DNA of 64,000 nt from Rhynchopus sp. YZ270_cl-10 (taxonomy: Eukaryota > Euglenozoa > Diplonemea > Diplonemida > Diplonemidae). The notes under the pieces are model-generated. The model was not told the DNA's origin, did not search any database, and worked only from the letters and a program-made list of their open reading frames with translations. The stretch spans positions 2,087,001 through 2,151,000 of the forward strand of contig OZ037836.1 in NCBI GenBank assembly GCA_964035575.1. The letters are read 5' to 3'. The position numbers were made by a program, and so were the translations under genes. Position 1 is the first letter of the stretch, and each line of letters begins with the position of its first letter. Below, piece after piece: positions 1 to 12,633 of this stretch.

Positions 1-207
1 CCACTCAGCAGGGTTAAGGTTGTTGATTCGCACTTTCTTACGAACTGCACTTCGTTGAAGAGTATTCACCTTACCGGCTGCAGCAGTGCTGTGTCCGACG
101 CAGTAGTGAAGTGCGAGCTGAGCAAGCTTGTGGTTGAAGCACGTCCGAAACGCAGCAGAGACGAATCCCCCCAGCAAGCACACAAACGGCAGAGACACGC
201 ACAATGA
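1..207 (+). CDS. Ubl-LRR class B protein, 3' end only (copy B1)
   Basis: The window opens inside a reading frame that runs to TGA at 205-207. The 68 visible residues match the C-terminus of the complete class B genes at 15067, 33248, 39121 and 41498. They comprise the last LRR unit, a capping segment around LKSIHLTGCSSAVSDAV, and a basic tail with KRSRDESPQQAHKRQR. That tail fits a classical bipartite nuclear localisation signal (two basic clusters about ten residues apart). The N-terminal ubiquitin-like domain and most LRRs lie outside the window. The function is unknown; by family, LRRs bind proteins and the tail suggests a nuclear destination (inference). Confidence 0.9.
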   Translation, partial: PLSRVKVVDSHFLTNCTSLKSIHLTGCSSAVSDAVVKCELSKLVVEARPKRSRDESPQQAHKRQRHAQ

Positions 208-695
208 CGATGAGGTGTGCTGGTGGTTTCAGCCTCAGAATTGGCAAGGTTCGCGGTACCAAGTGGTGGCTCACGTTGCCATTTGTGTTTGAGGAAGCCC
301 GCTGTGTAGCACAGCACCAAAAGCAAAGCAGCTGTGCTGCGGTCAACGAAAGCAGACACGGTGGCAGTTTAGTGAGGACACAAATGTTTGTTTAATGTTC
401 ATGAGGGTAGCATCGGTTTGTAATGTGGTCCACGTTTTTGTGGGAATTGTCAAGATCTTGATCACAAAGATGAAGATTTGGGCTGTGTGAAATGTTTGTC
501 TTCTTTGCCTTGTCGGGTGTGTGCACTGTATGTGAAACAACTGTGGATCTGCAGGTACGTGCTCTGATGTTTATTCAGTGTGGTGTGTTGTGGTTTTGTT
601 ATGTTTTTACGCTTTTCTACGTTTGTAGAAGAAGGGACCTTGCGAACATTCTTTTGCAGGTGGGTACAAGCTGTCACCGTGGCACTCACTTCCCA
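208..695 (+). repeat. Class B downstream module, copy 1
   Basis: This non-coding stretch follows the stop codon and recurs, nearly identical, after every class B gene (from 16183, 34286, 40156, 42536 and 46907). Copy 1 diverges from the others at about 695, after the shared segment that includes the accagctgt-like 'gtacaagctgtcaccgtg' sequence. Copies share insertions and deletions near the start, so they spread by duplication together with the gene. It probably contains the 3' UTR and intergenic spacer. Confidence 0.8.
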
Positions 696-1522
696 TCTCA
701 ACAATTCTCCTTCAAAGAAAATACGTTGTTTTATTTTTTTGTTGCATGTATCTTCCAGTCCTGTGGCTGTCTGGAATAACTGGATGCATGCAACCCTGCA
801 GTGCCATCAGCCATCTTGAGTTCACGAGATTACTGTGAACTCCGCTGCAGTTGCTGTGTTACATTTTACTGTTTCCTCAGTCCGATAACTTTTTTGAAAG
901 ATATTTGTACGCCCGGATACCTTATTCGGAATAATAAGCATTTTATAATGACACAGACATGCGAACGTGGTAATGTGGAATAAGAGGCGTTCTTGCACTT
1001 TCCCGTTCAGTAGGGAGATGACATGCCCGGACATCCAGGAACAGAGGCAGAGCGAGGCTTTCGCCATTTGATACAGGACTCACAAGCCCTCTTGCAGGAG
1101 TGTCAGCCCCGTTTGCGAATCCGCCCTTTGTGTATTGCGTTTCAGTCTTCTGGATGTTGTTGTGGACATGTTCTCTTTGAAGAAATGGACTGCCGTCTGT
1201 GGCTTCGTCACCATTATTCCCTGTCGCATAGATACCAACTTCGTTATCACTTTTCAACTTTTATGGACACGCTCTGGAATGTGAACCCGTTCCCCAAAGT
1301 CATTCAGACTGCTTGTGTTCACGAGTCAACAAAAAAGAATCCCCAACATATTTCCTGACCACTTTCCATATCCCGTACCCTACCCTACCCTGCCGCACTG
1401 TGCATCGTAGCATCGTCTGGACATGCTACGCACGTTCTGCTAGAAGCTGGACGGTGTCAGCGGACTGTCGTGACACATCGTCACATCACCCACACAGGAA
1501 CTTTTTCATTGTGTCAACAACC
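696..1522. other. Spacer and leader of the giant SPPTP gene
   Basis: No gene I can support. Overlapping ORFs of about 105-111 codons exist on both strands (1023-1358 + and 943-1257 -), but neither shows a recognisable domain and they mask each other. The last 200 bases are rich in C and T and lead into the ATG at 1523, as expected of a 5' leader. Confidence 0.4.
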
Positions 1523-4500
1523 ATGCTGCGTCTCGCTGTGGCGTTGCTGCTTGCGACGTTTGCAGCAGGATCCGATGCGAAGGTGTTCTACTGGTTCAAG
1601 GCGACGAAGTCCTGGCAGAAGAGCCGTGGCAAGGAAAGCGGGAGGGAGGAGTACACCATGAAAGGATGGGTGAAGGTGGATAACGGAGTGAAAAAGGATC
1701 TTGGCTGTATCAAGTGCGACTCGTACTCCTCGTGCACAAAGACAGGAACATGGGCTTCATCCGGTACACAGAGCTTGTCCGGTGCTCTGAGGATGAGAAC
1801 CTACCTCGATGCGTGGGAGGATGACAACGGTTCGAGGTGCTCCTTCAAAAAAGGATGGTGGATCAACGACGATGACGACCGCTGTCGTGAGGAGTGCAGC
1901 ATCAACATGAAGTCTTACGCAATGGGCAGAACACACACATACAGGTGCAAGGACAACAAAGGTAAGGCCTATCTTGAGGTGCAGTTCCGTTGGTGGCCAG
2001 ACACCACTGCTGCACCGGACACACCCGCACCACCGACAAGGGCCCCACGTACACGGGCCCCACCTACACGGGCCCCACGGACACGGTCCCCACCGACACC
2101 GTCACCACCGACTCCGAGTCCTCCGACACCAGCACCACCCACTCCAAGTCCTGCAACACCATCACCACCGACTCCAAGTCCTCCGACACCTTCGCCACCG
2201 ACTCCGAGTCCTCCAACACCATCTCCACCGACTCCAAGTCCTCCAACCCCGTCGCCACCGACACCAGCACCACCGACTCCCAGTCCACCTACTCCGAGTC
2301 CTCCAACCCCGTCGCCACCGACACCATCACCACCGACTCCAAGTCCTCCGACACCATCACCACCCACTCCGAGTCCTCCGACACCTTCGCCACCGACACC
2401 GTCACCACCGACTCCGAGTCCTCCAACACCATCACCACCGACTCCGAGTCCTCCAACACCATCACCACCGACTCCAAGTCCTCCGACACCTTCGCCACCG
2501 ACACCGTCACCACCGACTCCGTCGCCACCCACTCCAAGTCCTCCAACACCATCTCCACTGACTCCAAGTCCACCGACTCCGTCGCCACCGACACCGTCAC
2601 CACCGACTCCGAGTCCTCCAACACCATCACCACCGACTCCAAGTCCTCCGACACCTTCGCCACCGACACCGTCACCACCGACTCCGTCGCCACCCACTCC
2701 AAGTCCTCCAACACCATCTCCACCGACTCCAAGTCCACCGACTCCGTCGCCACCGACACCGTCACCACCGACTCCGAGTCCTCCAACACCATCTCCACCG
2801 ACTCCAAGTCCACCGACTCCGTCGCCACCCACTCCGAGTCCTCCAACCCCGTCGCCACCGACACCAGCACCACCGACTCCGAGTCCTCCAACACCATCTC
2901 CACCGACTCCAAGTCCACCGACTCCGTCGCCACCCACTCCGAGTCCTCCAACCCCGTCGCCACCGACACCGTCACCACCGACTCCGAGTCCTCCAACACC
3001 ATCTCCACCGACTCCAAGTCCACCGACTCCGTCGCCACCGACACCGTCACCACCGACTCCGAGTCCTCCAACACCATCTCCACCGACTCCAAGTCCACCG
3101 ACTCCGTCGCCACCCACTCCGAGTCCTCCAACCCCGTCGCCACCGACACCATCTCCACCGACTCCCAGTCCACCGACTCCGAGTCCTCCAACCCCGTCGC
3201 CACCGACACCGTCACCACCGACTCCGTCGCCACCGACTCCGAGTCCTCCAACACCATCTCCACCGACTCCAAGTCCACCGACTCCGTCGCCACCCACTCC
3301 GAGTCCTCCAACCCCGTCGCCACCGACACCAGCACCACCGACTCCGAGTCCTCCAACACCATCTCCACCGACTCCAAGTCCTCCAACCCCGTCGCCACCG
3401 ACACCATCACCACCGACTCCGTCACCACCCACTCCAAGTCCTCCAACACCGTCACCACCCACTCCGAGTCCTCCAACCCCGTCGCCACCGACACCAGCAC
3501 CACCGACTCCCAGTCCACCGACTCCGAGTCCTCCGACACCTTCGCCACCGACACCGTCACCACCGACTCCGAGTCCTCCAACACCATCTCCACCGACTCC
3601 AAGTCCTCCAACCCCGTCGCCACCGACACCAGCACCACCGACTCCCAGTCCACCGACTCCGAGTCCTCCGACACCTTCGCCACCGACACCGTCACCACCG
3701 ACTCCGAGTCCTCCAACACCATCTCCACCGACTCCAAGTCCTCCAACCCCGTCGCCACCGACACCAGCACCACCGACTCCCAGTCCACCGACTCCGAGTC
3801 CTCCGACACCTTCGCCACCGACAACGTCACCACCGACTCCGAGTCCTCCAACACCATCTCCACCGACTCCAAGTCCTCCAACCCCGTCGCCACCGACACC
3901 GTCACCACCGACACCGTCACCACCGACTCCGAGTCCTCCAACACCATCTCCACCGACTCCAAGTCCACCGACTCCGTCGCCACCCACTCCGAGTCCTCCA
4001 ACCCCGTCGCCACCGACCCCAGCACCACCGACTCCAAGTCCTCCAACACCGTCGCCACCTACTCCAAGTCCTCCGACACCATCACCACCGACTCCAAGTC
4101 CTCCGACACCATCACCACCGACTCCAAGTCCTCCAACACCATCACCACCGACTCCGAGTCCTCCAACACCATCTCCACCGACTCCAAGTCCTCCAACCCC
4201 GTCGCCACCGACACCATCACCACCGACTCCGTCACCACCCACTCCAAGTCCTCCAACACCGTCACCACCCACTCCGAGTCCTCCAACCCCGTCGCCACCG
4301 ACACCAGCACCACCGACTCCCAGTCCACCGACTCCGAGTCCTCCAACCCCGTCGCCACCGACACCATCTCCACCGACTCCAAGTCCTCCGACACCTTCGC
4401 CACCGACACCGTCACCACCGACTCCGAGTCCTCCAACACCATCTCCACCGACTCCAAGTCCTCCAACCCCGTCGCCACCGACACCAGCACCACCGACTCC

Positions 4501-7500
4501 CAGTCCACCGACTCCGAGTCCTCCAACCCCGTCGCCACCGACCCCAGCACCACCGACTCCAAGTCCTCCAACACCGTCGCCACCTACTCCAAGTCCTCCG
4601 ACACCATCACCACCGACTCCAAGTCCTCCAACACCATCACCACCGACTCCAAGTCCTCCGACACCATCACCACCGACTCCGAGTCCTCCAACCCCGTCGC
4701 CACCGACACCAGCACCACCGACTCCAAGTCCTCCGACAACATCACCACCGACTCCAAGTCCTCCGACACCGTCACCACCGACTCCAAGTCCTCCGACACC
4801 ATCACCACCGACTCCAAGTCCTCCAACACCATCACCACCGACTACAAGTCCTCCGACACCATCACCACCGACTCCATGTCCTCCGACACCGTCACCACCG
4901 ACTCCAAGTCCTCCGACAACATCACCACCGACTCCAAGTCCTCCGACACCGTCACCACCGACTCCAAGTCCTCCGACACCGTCACCACCGACTCCAAGTC
5001 CTCCGACACCATCACCACCGACTCCAAGTCCTCCAACACCATCACCACCGACTACAAGTCCTCCGACACCATCACCACCGACTCCAAGTCCTCCGACACC
5101 ATCACCACCGACTCCAAGTCCTCCGACACCATCACCACCGAATCCAAGTCCTCCGACACCAGCACCACCGACTCCAAGTCCTCCGACACCATCACCACCG
5201 ACTCCAAGTCCTCCGACACCATCACCACCGACTCCGAGTCCTCCAACCCCGTCGCCACCGACACCAGCACCACCGACTCCCAGTCCACCGACTCCGAGTC
5301 CTCGAACCCCGTCGCCACCGACACCATCTCCACCGACTCCAAGTCCTCCGACACCTTCGCCACCGACACCGTCACCACCGACTCCGAGTCCTCCAACACC
5401 ATCTCCACCGACTCCAAGTCCTCCAACCCCGTCGCCACCGACACCAGCACCACCGACTCCGAGTCCTCCAACACCGTCGCCACCGACACCATCACCACCG
5501 ACTCCGAGTCCTCCAACACCGTCGCCACCTACTCCAAGTCCTCCGACACCATCACCACCGACTCCAAGTCCACCGACTCCCAGTCCACCGACTCCGAGTC
5601 CTCCAACACCGTCGCCACCTACTCCAAGTCCTCCGACACCATCACCACCGACTCCAAGTCCACCAACTCCTTCACCGCCGACACCGTCACCACCGACTCC
5701 GAGTCCACCTACTCCCAGTCCACCGACACTATCACCACCGACTCCGGGTACGCCCACTACTTCCCCTGTGTCACCATCACCGCTGACACCAAGTCCACCT
5801 ACCTCCAGTCCAGCGACACCTTCAATGCTTACACGGTCACCATTGACGTTGCCACCTGTAACACCGTCACCCCCAACATCGGTTCCTGTCACGCCTTCAC
5901 CACCCTCAATTACTCCTGTAGTGCTTTTTCCTGACACACGGGTGCCGGTGACGCTGTCACCCAGCACATTGGAACCTGTCATGCCATCGCCAGCAACATT
6001 TGCCCCTGGAACACTTTCACCTCCCACACTAGCACCTGTAACAGCATCGACACCAACATTTTCACCTGTCACATGGTCACCTCCTACACCTTCACCTGTG
6101 ATAGTGTCTCCACCAACATTCGCACCTGTAACGTTTTCTCCTCCGACACATGCTCTTGTAACCGTATCCCCTCTCACAACTTCACCACTGACTACGGCAC
6201 CGTCAGAGACTCCTTTGCCGAGCACAGAGGCTCCGGGAACATCGATACCGTTGCTTTCGACGTCGCCGCTGACGTCTCCCCCTTCTGCACCTGCCACAGG
6301 ATCCCCAGACACATTTGCTCCTGGAACAGCGGTACCCATCACATCAGACCCGGCAACAGGTGTGCCCGACACACTGACATCTGTGGTAGCCTCATCCACT
6401 GCACCAGAGACACAAGCGCCATCAACACAGGTGCCCACGTTTCAAGGCACAATGACCCCAGTCGCAGTAATCACATTCCAGCCACCAACCGAAGCCAGTT
6501 CTGCGTCGCCGATAACTGCAAGCCCGATAACAGGCACCCCCGACACGCTGGCGCCTGCAACTGGAGACACACAAGCTCCGTCTGTGACACGAGTACCGAG
6601 GTTGCCACGCACGATGGTGCCGAATCCAGTCCTGGTGACGTTCCAGCCGCCCACAGACGCCGCTTCTGTGCAGGAGACGACAACACCTGGCACGCTTACG
6701 TTCAGCCCAACGACGGTCTCGCCAGACACGACTGCACCTGGCACGCTTACGTTCAGCCCAACGACGGTCTCGCCAGACACGACTGCACCGATTGCAGCAG
6801 GTGACAGGACGTTTTCGCCTATTGTGCCGGCGACATTTGGACCAGATCGCGGCACAGCAACACAAGGGCTGCTTGTGGAGTGTCCTGTGGGGGCAACGGC
6901 TTCTGACATGCGCAGTCATGCTGTGACGGTGAACGTGTGGCACGGGTCTGGCACTGCTGTGGACACAGAGGTGGCTGTGGCAAGCACTGCAGGGGAGAAG
7001 GAGTACCTGGGCATATGGGCGTCAAAGCAAGACGGCTTTGTGCAGTCGAGTGCACACCCGACACACGCAGGGGGGCAGCAGCTGCGTATGGGGAATGCAC
7101 ACTACTCCGGCAGTGGGAGCGAGACGCTGGAGCTGCAGGTGACGGACAAGAACACCCTGGAGACGGCGTCCTGCACAGTGTCCGTGTCTGCGGTGGCGGC
7201 AGCTGCTGTGCAGCAGTCTGCTGTGGCAGAGACGACACCTGCGATTGGTGTGGTGAGTGTCAGCTCAGCAGCGTCGGGGTCCACACTAGGCCTGGTGGGC
7301 ACGCCGCAGTGCGGTGTGAAGGCAGACCTGCCCTTTGGTGTGCACCCACTTCAGTTCGAGCTTGACGGAAGCCAGCACCTGGGAGCTGTGGCAGGGAACA
7401 CAGTCAGCATGGTGGTGCTTGCAGGGCTTGCGTACAGTGTGTCGTGGGTGGTGGGGACACAGACAAAGTCAGTCTTCCTGCAGCAGCTGCTGGCGTATCA

Positions 7501-8836
7501 GGGGTTCACAGCGTTCCCGTCTGTGCTCCTGTACTTCTTTGTGTTCCTGTACCAAGGAACGGTGTACGCGTCACAGCACCTTGTCGTCTACCCTAAGACG
7601 CTTGCGCACTTCCTCGGGGGACTTGCAGGCGTGATTGCGTGCGTTGCCGTGCCGGTGTGGGTCGGGTGGAAGATACGGCGCTCTGTGGCGTGGCGAGCGA
7701 CCTACACTCCAGAGTCTGCGGAGGGGCCTGGTGTGGTGCGACTGTTCTTCCTCGGCAAGGGCGAGTGGGTGCCGACGGAGCGCGACGACCGCTTCAACAG
7801 TCGCTTCATGTCGATGCTGAAGCCGTACGGGGAGGAGACGTGCTGGTTTGTGGTGTTTTTCTTCCTGCTGATGTTCGCGGTCGGTGCACTGACAGTGCCG
7901 GACACAACAGACTTCATTGAGTGCGGGCACCTGCGCATGGGGATGGCAGTGCTGTTTGCTGTGATGGCGCTGTTTGTGGGGTGGCTGCGGCCGTACTGCC
8001 GTGTGCGCGACAACGCGCTGTACGTGGTGCTGTACTCTGTGGCTGCAGTGGCAATGGTGATGCAGGGCCTGGGCTACTACAATGAAGACCTGGACGACCC
8101 GAAGTTCACACTCGCAATGAACATTCTGACAGTTGCGTTGGCGTTGGTGATTGTGAAGGCAGTAGCGGACCTGCTCTGCGATGTGTACGTTGTGTGGACA
8201 GCACGTCGCCGCCTTCTGCAGGAGGCACTGTGGGCGAAGCAGGACGCATCACGTGTGTCTGCACGTGAGATAGACCAGCAGGGCTACCTGTCTGTGTTTG
8301 GCGAGTTGTCTGTTGCAGACACGCAGACGAAGCAGCTGCCGCCACTTCCGTCTCCGCCACCACGTGGTGGAGGCATGTTCACAGAGTTTGGTCTTCCATC
8401 CGAGACGAGCCCTCAGTACTTTGACGACGTGGGGGACGTGGAGTCGAACCCAAGCAGCCCTGTGCAGGATGTGCCACAGTCGTATGCCCACTCGCCACTG
8501 GGCGTGTCGAGTGGGCCGTTCCCCACGAAGTCCCTGCCAAGTGAGGATGTGGTGCACGTCACACCTGTGCGGCGTTCGGCAGGTGTCTCGCTCTTCAACG
8601 AACCTCCTGCGCAGCCGATGGGGTTGCTGGCGTTTGAGGCTGGCGGTCTGGGGTTCTCGCTGTCGGGACCTAGCTCGGTGCTCGCACCCACGTCGCCTGC
8701 ACAGGAGCCACCTCCTTCGGACGCGAGCCTGAGTGGAGTGTCGTTGAGTGACAACAACGTTGGGACGTCCACCTCTTCGAAGCCCTCGTGGGGCAAAGGA
8801 GCGCCACTGACGGAGGACTACGTCTCGCATGTGTGA
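1523..8836 (+). CDS. Giant Pro/Thr/Ser-rich multi-pass surface protein
   Basis: The 2,437-residue protein starts at the ATG at 1523; the frame is open 70 codons further upstream, but only this start gives a signal peptide ([19 protein letters not shown]). Order of parts: a Cys/Trp-rich domain (about residues 20-165); roughly 240 SPPTP pentapeptides (about 189-1407); a decayed Pro/Thr/Ser region (about 1408-1755) that includes two identical 17-residue units; a hydrophilic ectodomain (about 1756-1950); six or seven hydrophobic segments (about 1957-2222); and a cytoplasmic tail of about 215 residues rich in Ser and Pro. What is seen fits an extended, probably O-glycosylated stalk that presents a small Cys-rich head from the membrane. 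The head may bind a ligand (inference). No enzyme motif is visible. Stalk length is likely to vary between alleles. Confidence 0.85.
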   Translation: MLRLAVALLLATFAAGSDAKVFYWFKATKSWQKSRGKESGREEYTMKGWVKVDNGVKKDLGCIKCDSYSSCTKTGTWASSGTQSLSGALRMRTYLDAWEDDNGSRCSFKKGWWINDDDDRCREECSINMKSYAMGRTHTYRCKDNKGKAYLEVQFRWWPDTTAAPDTPAPPTRAPRTRAPPTRAPRTRSPPTPSPPTPSPPTPAPPTPSPATPSPPTPSPPTPSPPTPSPPTPSPPTPSPPTPSPPTPAPPTPSPPTPSPPTPSPPTPSPPTPSPPTPSPPTPSPPTPSPPTPSPPTPSPPTPSPPTPSPPTPSPPTPSPPTPSPPTPSPPTPSPPTPSPPTPSPLTPSPPTPSPPTPSPPTPSPPTPSPPTPSPPTPSPPTPSPPTPSPPTPSPPTPSPPTPSPPTPSPPTPSPPTPSPPTPSPPTPSPPTPSPPTPSPPTPSPPTPAPPTPSPPTPSPPTPSPPTPSPPTPSPPTPSPPTPSPPTPSPPTPSPPTPSPPTPSPPTPSPPTPSPPTPSPPTPSPPTPSPPTPSPPTPSPPTPSPPTPSPPTPSPPTPSPPTPSPPTPSPPTPSPPTPSPPTPSPPTPSPPTPSPPTPSPPTPAPPTPSPPTPSPPTPSPPTPSPPTPSPPTPSPPTPSPPTPSPPTPSPPTPSPPTPAPPTPSPPTPSPPTPSPPTPSPPTPSPPTPSPPTPSPPTPSPPTPAPPTPSPPTPSPPTPSPPTPSPPTPSPPTPSPPTPSPPTPSPPTPAPPTPSPPTPSPPTPSPPTTSPPTPSPPTPSPPTPSPPTPSPPTPSPPTPSPPTPSPPTPSPPTPSPPTPSPPTPSPPTPSPPTPAPPTPSPPTPSPPTPSPPTPSPPTPSPPTPSPPTPSPPTPSPPTPSPPTPSPPTPSPPTPSPPTPSPPTPSPPTPSPPTPSPPTPSPPTPSPPTPAPPTPSPPTPSPPTPSPPTPSPPTPSPPTPSPPTPSPPTPSPPTPSPPTPSPPTPSPPTPAPPTPSPPTPSPPTPSPPTPAPPTPSPPTPSPPTPSPPTPSPPTPSPPTPSPPTPSPPTPSPPTPSPPTPSPPTPAPPTPSPPTTSPPTPSPPTPSPPTPSPPTPSPPTPSPPTPSPPTTSPPTPSPPTPCPPTPSPPTPSPPTTSPPTPSPPTPSPPTPSPPTPSPPTPSPPTPSPPTPSPPTPSPPTTSPPTPSPPTPSPPTPSPPTPSPPTPSPPNPSPPTPAPPTPSPPTPSPPTPSPPTPSPPTPSPPTPSPPTPAPPTPSPPTPSPRTPSPPTPSPPTPSPPTPSPPTPSPPTPSPPTPSPPTPSPPTPSPPTPAPPTPSPPTPSPPTPSPPTPSPPTPSPPTPSPPTPSPPTPSPPTPSPPTPSPPTPSPPTPSPPTPSPPTPSPPTPSPPTPSPPTPSPPTPSPPTLSPPTPGTPTTSPVSPSPLTPSPPTSSPATPSMLTRSPLTLPPVTPSPPTSVPVTPSPPSITPVVLFPDTRVPVTLSPSTLEPVMPSPATFAPGTLSPPTLAPVTASTPTFSPVTWSPPTPSPVIVSPPTFAPVTFSPPTHALVTVSPLTTSPLTTAPSETPLPSTEAPGTSIPLLSTSPLTSPPSAPATGSPDTFAPGTAVPITSDPATGVPDTLTSVVASSTAPETQAPSTQVPTFQGTMTPVAVITFQPPTEASSASPITASPITGTPDTLAPATGDTQAPSVTRVPRLPRTMVPNPVLVTFQPPTDAASVQETTTPGTLTFSPTTVSPDTTAPGTLTFSPTTVSPDTTAPIAAGDRTFSPIVPATFGPDRGTATQGLLVECPVGATASDMRSHAVTVNVWHGSGTAVDTEVAVASTAGEKEYLGIWASKQDGFVQSSAHPTHAGGQQLRMGNAHYSGSGSETLELQVTDKNTLETASCTVSVSAVAAAAVQQSAVAETTPAIGVVSVSSAASGSTLGLVGTPQCGVKADLPFGVHPLQFELDGSQHLGAVAGNTVSMVVLAGLAYSVSWVVGTQTKSVFLQQLLAYQGFTAFPSVLLYFFVFLYQGTVYASQHLVVYPKTLAHFLGGLAGVIACVAVPVWVGWKIRRSVAWRATYTPESAEGPGVVRLFFLGKGEWVPTERDDRFNSRFMSMLKPYGEETCWFVVFFFLLMFAVGALTVPDTTDFIECGHLRMGMAVLFAVMALFVGWLRPYCRVRDNALYVVLYSVAAVAMVMQGLGYYNEDLDDPKFTLAMNILTVALALVIVKAVADLLCDVYVVWTARRRLLQEALWAKQDASRVSAREIDQQGYLSVFGELSVADTQTKQLPPLPSPPPRGGGMFTEFGLPSETSPQYFDDVGDVESNPSSPVQDVPQSYAHSPLGVSSGPFPTKSLPSEDVVHVTPVRRSAGVSLFNEPPAQPMGLLAFEAGGLGFSLSGPSSVLAPTSPAQEPPPSDASLSGVSLSDNNVGTSTSSKPSWGKGAPLTEDYVSHV
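2089..5744 (+). repeat. 15-bp coding minisatellite (SPPTP)n
   Basis: About 243 units of 15 bp encode SPPTP, with sparse substitutions such as [15 protein letters not shown] and SPPNP. Third-base variants (actccaagt / acaccatca / accccgtcg) recur in blocks, and long blocks are copied several times (for example around 3480-3840). This points to growth by unequal exchange or slippage. The periodicity keeps several other frames, including the antisense one, free of stops. Confidence 0.95.
6685..6786 (+). repeat. Perfect 51-bp tandem duplication in coding sequence
   Basis: Two identical 51-bp units at 6685-6735 and 6736-6786 encode a 17-residue repeat containing [17 protein letters not shown]. 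The frame is preserved. Identity at every base implies a recent duplication at the end of the stalk. Confidence 0.95.
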
Positions 8837-9037
8837 ACGTGAGCCTTGGCGTGCAAGTGGGAGGCAAGGTTTGTGTGCTGTTGCGACCCTCGTGTGAGGG
8901 ACCGTGCATCCATGTAGTGATCCGATGAGTGTTTGTCGCTTACAACTCAAGGTGAGCCGCTCTTGCGCCAAGTTTTGTGTATTGTATTGTTTCTTTGAGA
9001 ATTTCAAATTATTGTCCACATTTTTTATATACAATTA

Positions 9038-9067
9038 CATGCAATGCTAAAAGGAAATTGAACACCG
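9038..9067 (+). repeat. Dispersed 30-bp motif (also at 34959 and 40824)
   Basis: A 30-bp sequence beginning catgcaatgctaaaaggaaa occurs identically here, at 34959-34988 and at 40824-40853. The latter two lie at the far end of class B downstream modules, whereas this one lies downstream of the unrelated giant surface gene. The role is unknown; it could be a shared 3' processing or RNA-stability element, or the end of a decayed repeat. Confidence 0.8.
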
Positions 9068-10182
9068 TGCTCCCTTCCTTTTTTCATTTTTCTAATCCGG
9101 GGCGGTTGGAGTAGAGCCACATTTCACCGACAGGTGGAGGTGTGTGCGTCCACCACAACCTCTCCCTTTTGTCTTTATTATTTTTATTGCTTTATTGTTT
9201 GCGGGGGTGAAAAATGGATTTTTTTGCCTCTAAGGCTCGGAAGCTCGGAGCAGAAACGTCTATTACGAGCTTAAGAATTTTTTCCTGTTGTTCGAAGTGT
9301 ATTTTTTGTATTTTTTTTACAGACAGAACAGCACATGTTATGCAGTAACATTGCCCTCAATTAGCATCAGTATCTTTGTTGTTTTGTTATTATAAGATAC
9401 GCGTGCACGTGACTTATTTCATCCTTGATCCTTCCACCTTTCTTTGTTTGTTTATTCATTCACTGCTCTGGGCTGTGCTCTTGAAGCATTACTACGGAAT
9501 GTGCCGTTAACGTACATCCCGCTCTTGTTTCAAATGCCAGCACACCTGTTCACAGTTTCACATCCACCCACCTGTTCTTCTTTGAATCTGTGCTTCTTGC
9601 TTGTTGAACAATTCTGGCAATCGCTCCCCCAACACCGTACACTCGCCTACTGGAACAATTTGCCTTGTAATGAAGTAGTGCTGGGTGTGTGGCCTTGTGT
9701 TATTAAGTATAGCAAAAAAAAAAAATGGCAATGTACCCCGGCAGGGTATTAACCAAAAAATACAAAACTCGGTTTTTTTTTTTTGACCGAATTTTTGTTT
9801 TTTGAGTTGTATGATAACAATCTAGATTGGTTCTGTTAGAGGGTTCGTCTTTTCTTTCTTTGTTGACTGGAGTGCGGGAGCTTTTCTCTCTCTCGTTCTT
9901 GATTAATGAAGACATTCTTGTCGAATGCTTTCCGCAGAAGTTCGTCTTCCCGCGATCTAAGGATTTTCACCTTTCCGCTAACTGCTCTTGAACCGTGGTA
10001 CTGTGCCAGAAAGGGAAAAGGGTTTGCTTTTGTGTACAAACCGCTTGTACGGTCAACAGCATGAGGGGCGAAAGGGCTCCCTAAAATATTTTAGTAGAAT
10101 TAGTGCAAAAAAAAGTATAGTGGAGCACACTCTAGGGTGGCTACACTAATAATACAACCAAGTTTTCAAAAAAAAAAAAAAA

Positions 10183-10440
10183 AGTGTTATTTTCACCACC
10201 CAAAACTGAGATACACAGGGGAATAAATGTTTTCCACCCAATACTGAGATATAAAGGGTAAAAAAAAATGTTTGTTCACCAAAACTGAGATACAAAAAAA
10301 GGGGGTGGAAAAAATGTTTTCTACTCAATGCTGAGATACAAAGGGAAAATGTTTTTTTTTCGCCACCCAAAACAGTTTAAACTGAGATACCATACACAAA
10401 GGGAGTAAAAATGTTTTCGAATGTTTTTGGGACCCCCAAC
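10183..10440. repeat. Degenerate minisatellite, unit about 50-65 bp
   Basis: Five or so irregular units share 'actgagatac', a run of A and G, and 'aatgtttt', separated by homopolymers of varying length. It has no coding potential. Confidence 0.7.
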
Positions 10441-11069
10441 AAGGTACCCTCCAAAAAGCATGGGTGGCTATTGCCTCCCAGGGAAAGGGACTCTCGAATT
10501 TTTATTTTACGCGCATGGGGTGAAACGTTTCAGATGTGGAAATCTTGTCATCGTTTTTCACATCGTTTTACGCCGTGAAGAAAAATAATTTTTTTTTTGT
10601 GCCTCTTTCTTTTTGAACGTTCTTGCTTTGCATCCACACCAGACAATAAAGAGAAAAAAAAGCAGATACCTCCCTAGTCCACCTGATTTTCAAAAAAAAT
10701 AGTAGCCTGTGTGTGTGTGTGTATGAGGCAGCATTGTGAGTGCAGAACCCTGTCCTGGGTGGATTCATCGAGACAGAGGGGAAAAGTGGAGGGAGGGTGC
10801 TCCTCTTTGTGCCTCTTCCAAAATTGCTGTGTGGCTGTAGGTGTTTATTATTGTTCTTTGCGACCCCTTGTCTTGGTTTGGCAGACACACTCCCTGTACA
10901 CAGTGTACAGCACGGTCGCCGACATTCATGTCTCCACGGGGCAGACTGGGACGTCCAAATGCTGTTGACGCGGAAACCTTCTCCACTTCTGCCTTCAAGG
11001 TTCTCCATTGAATATTCGCTACTGCATACCACACACCATCCTGACGACAGGTTGTGATCACGTCACATA

Positions 11070-12320
11070 ATGTACTTCGACAGCAATGCCGATAGCGACA
11101 GCGACAGCGACGGGGTCTATGAGTGCAGGTACTGTGGTGCGTCCGAGTCGCTGACCGGGAGGCCGTTTTATCACGAAAATCAAATTGCGCAGCACGAACG
11201 GGACTGCAGCAGCGTGTTTCCTTGCAGGCATTGTGGTGCAACTGAGTCTAAGAGCGGTCTGTATTTTCTCAGAGAAGAACATCGTGACTCACACGAAGCG
11301 AACTGCCCTGAAAACAAGAGTCGGTTTAAAGCAAGCTTGGAGAGCGTACCCCAAAGGAACCGTAAGCGCGACGAAGAGACGTGCAACGTGTACCCTTGCA
11401 GGAGGTGTGGTGCCACGGAGTCGAAGCAAGGAAAGGTGTTCCTGACAGAGAAGCATCGTAACTCTCATGAGCACAACTGCGACGGCGAAGACCATCACGA
11501 CCCTCAAGACAGTCATCAGCACTCCACAAACGCTCGCGACCGTGATCATCAACCGATGGACCCTCGCGAACGTGATCAACATCAACACAACTGCGACAAC
11601 GAAGAGCATTATCACCATCAGCGCCAACATCACCAACATCACCATTTTCATCATTATCACCAACATCACTATCAGCAACTTCAACCAGTGGTGATACCAG
11701 TGGTTGAAGTGTATGGGTTTGTGTGTCAACCACATCACCACTGCGGCTGCAACTGCGAGGCATACCAACGGATGGACCCTCGTGACCGGCATCAACAATT
11801 CATGGACCCTCGCGATCGTTATCAATCTCACCATCATCACCATCCGCAACAACAACCGCAACAGCAGCAGCAGCAGCAGAAGCCCTCCACGAGGGAACCA
11901 CACTCTCAGCCCCCACATCAACCCGCTGTACCACCCCCGCCCCACACCCAGGAGCCCACATCGCCACCAGAAGAGTTTGTGTGTCCCATCTGCGCTGACC
12001 TGATGCAGGAGCCCATGCAGTGCAGGGAGGGCCACTCTCTGTGCAAGACCTGTTGGGATGCCTGCCTGTCGCAGAGGGTCCCCGGGAGTCGTCATGTGTG
12101 CCCTATTGACAACAGAACACATGTGAACAGATCCCACCTGGTCCCTAACAGAAGCCTGGCGTCGCTCATTGAGTCATACGTCAAGAAGCAGGGGAGGGGG
12201 GCAGAGCGCTCCTCTGCTGATGCCACGCAGCAGGCAGCACCTGATCGCTCTGGACTCGGAGGCCGTGGTGGAGGCAAGGGCAGGGGCGGAAGACGTGGGA
12301 GCCGCTCCATTGCCGAATAG
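11070..12320 (+). CDS. RING-finger (C3HC3D) protein with N-terminal zinc-binding modules
   Basis: 416 residues from an ATG just after a stop-containing leader. The N-terminus is acidic, followed by three similar modules (about residues 18-46, 49-80 and 110-140) with CxxCGAxES and, in modules 2 and 3, HxxxHxxxC; module 1 has Gln for the first His. A long His/Gln-rich low-complexity linker follows, with repeated MDPRxR motifs. At about 302-350 there is a RING: CPIC, then CREGHSLCKTC, then CPID. The last zinc ligand is Asp, as in TRAF- and Nrdp1-type RINGs (C3HC3D). The tail is Gly/Arg-rich. By family it is probably an E3 ubiquitin ligase; the N-terminal modules may bind substrate or nucleic acid (inference). 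The 3' part is copied at 29526. Confidence 0.85.
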   Translation: MYFDSNADSDSDSDGVYECRYCGASESLTGRPFYHENQIAQHERDCSSVFPCRHCGATESKSGLYFLREEHRDSHEANCPENKSRFKASLESVPQRNRKRDEETCNVYPCRRCGATESKQGKVFLTEKHRNSHEHNCDGEDHHDPQDSHQHSTNARDRDHQPMDPRERDQHQHNCDNEEHYHHQRQHHQHHHFHHYHQHHYQQLQPVVIPVVEVYGFVCQPHHHCGCNCEAYQRMDPRDRHQQFMDPRDRYQSHHHHHPQQQPQQQQQQQKPSTREPHSQPPHQPAVPPPPHTQEPTSPPEEFVCPICADLMQEPMQCREGHSLCKTCWDACLSQRVPGSRHVCPIDNRTHVNRSHLVPNRSLASLIESYVKKQGRGAERSSADATQQAAPDRSGLGGRGGGKGRGGRRGSRSIAE

Positions 12321-12633
12321 TGGGAGGCAATGGTCACAAGCCATAGCAGTCTGCAATTGAGAGAGGCCCGTCTGTTGTGATCCGATAACTTCAAAAAATA
12401 TCCCAATATTGTCTCTGGTGTCCTCAAAACACCTTCCTGGCACCCAAAAGCTAGAAAATATCGTGTAGTTTGGCTTCTCCGCGGGGGGGGGGGAATCCCG
12501 GGGGGGATAACCGATTTTTCTGGGTGAGAATGTAAGGGGGAGAGATAAATCTCACGCCATACGTTGTTTTTGCATCCTGCCTGTCCCCACATACAACCAC
12601 ACCACAACAGAGGTGACGTGGGACTTAATGTAC
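12321..12633. other. Spacer after RING gene
   Basis: No gene. It contains a G-run at about 12484-12509, the point at which the duplicated copy (29.5-31.2 kb) carries the foldback element. The sequence before and after is nearly identical in the two copies. Confidence 0.7.

Larger units (their letters stand above)
8837..11069. other. Long intergenic region, homopolymer-rich
   Basis: No supported gene. The region is rich in T and A runs. It includes a 30-bp motif at 9038-9067 (see its own entry) and a decayed minisatellite at about 10183-10440. The final 100 bases before 11070 carry the leader of the RING gene. Confidence 0.6.

Noticed and set aside
1969-6438. A 1,489-codon open frame on the minus strand ([12 protein letters not shown] repeats) and a 1,314-codon + frame over the same DNA
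   Set aside because: Both arise because the 15-bp unit encoding SPPTP has no stop in these frames. Only the SPPTP frame joins a signal peptide and membrane helices.
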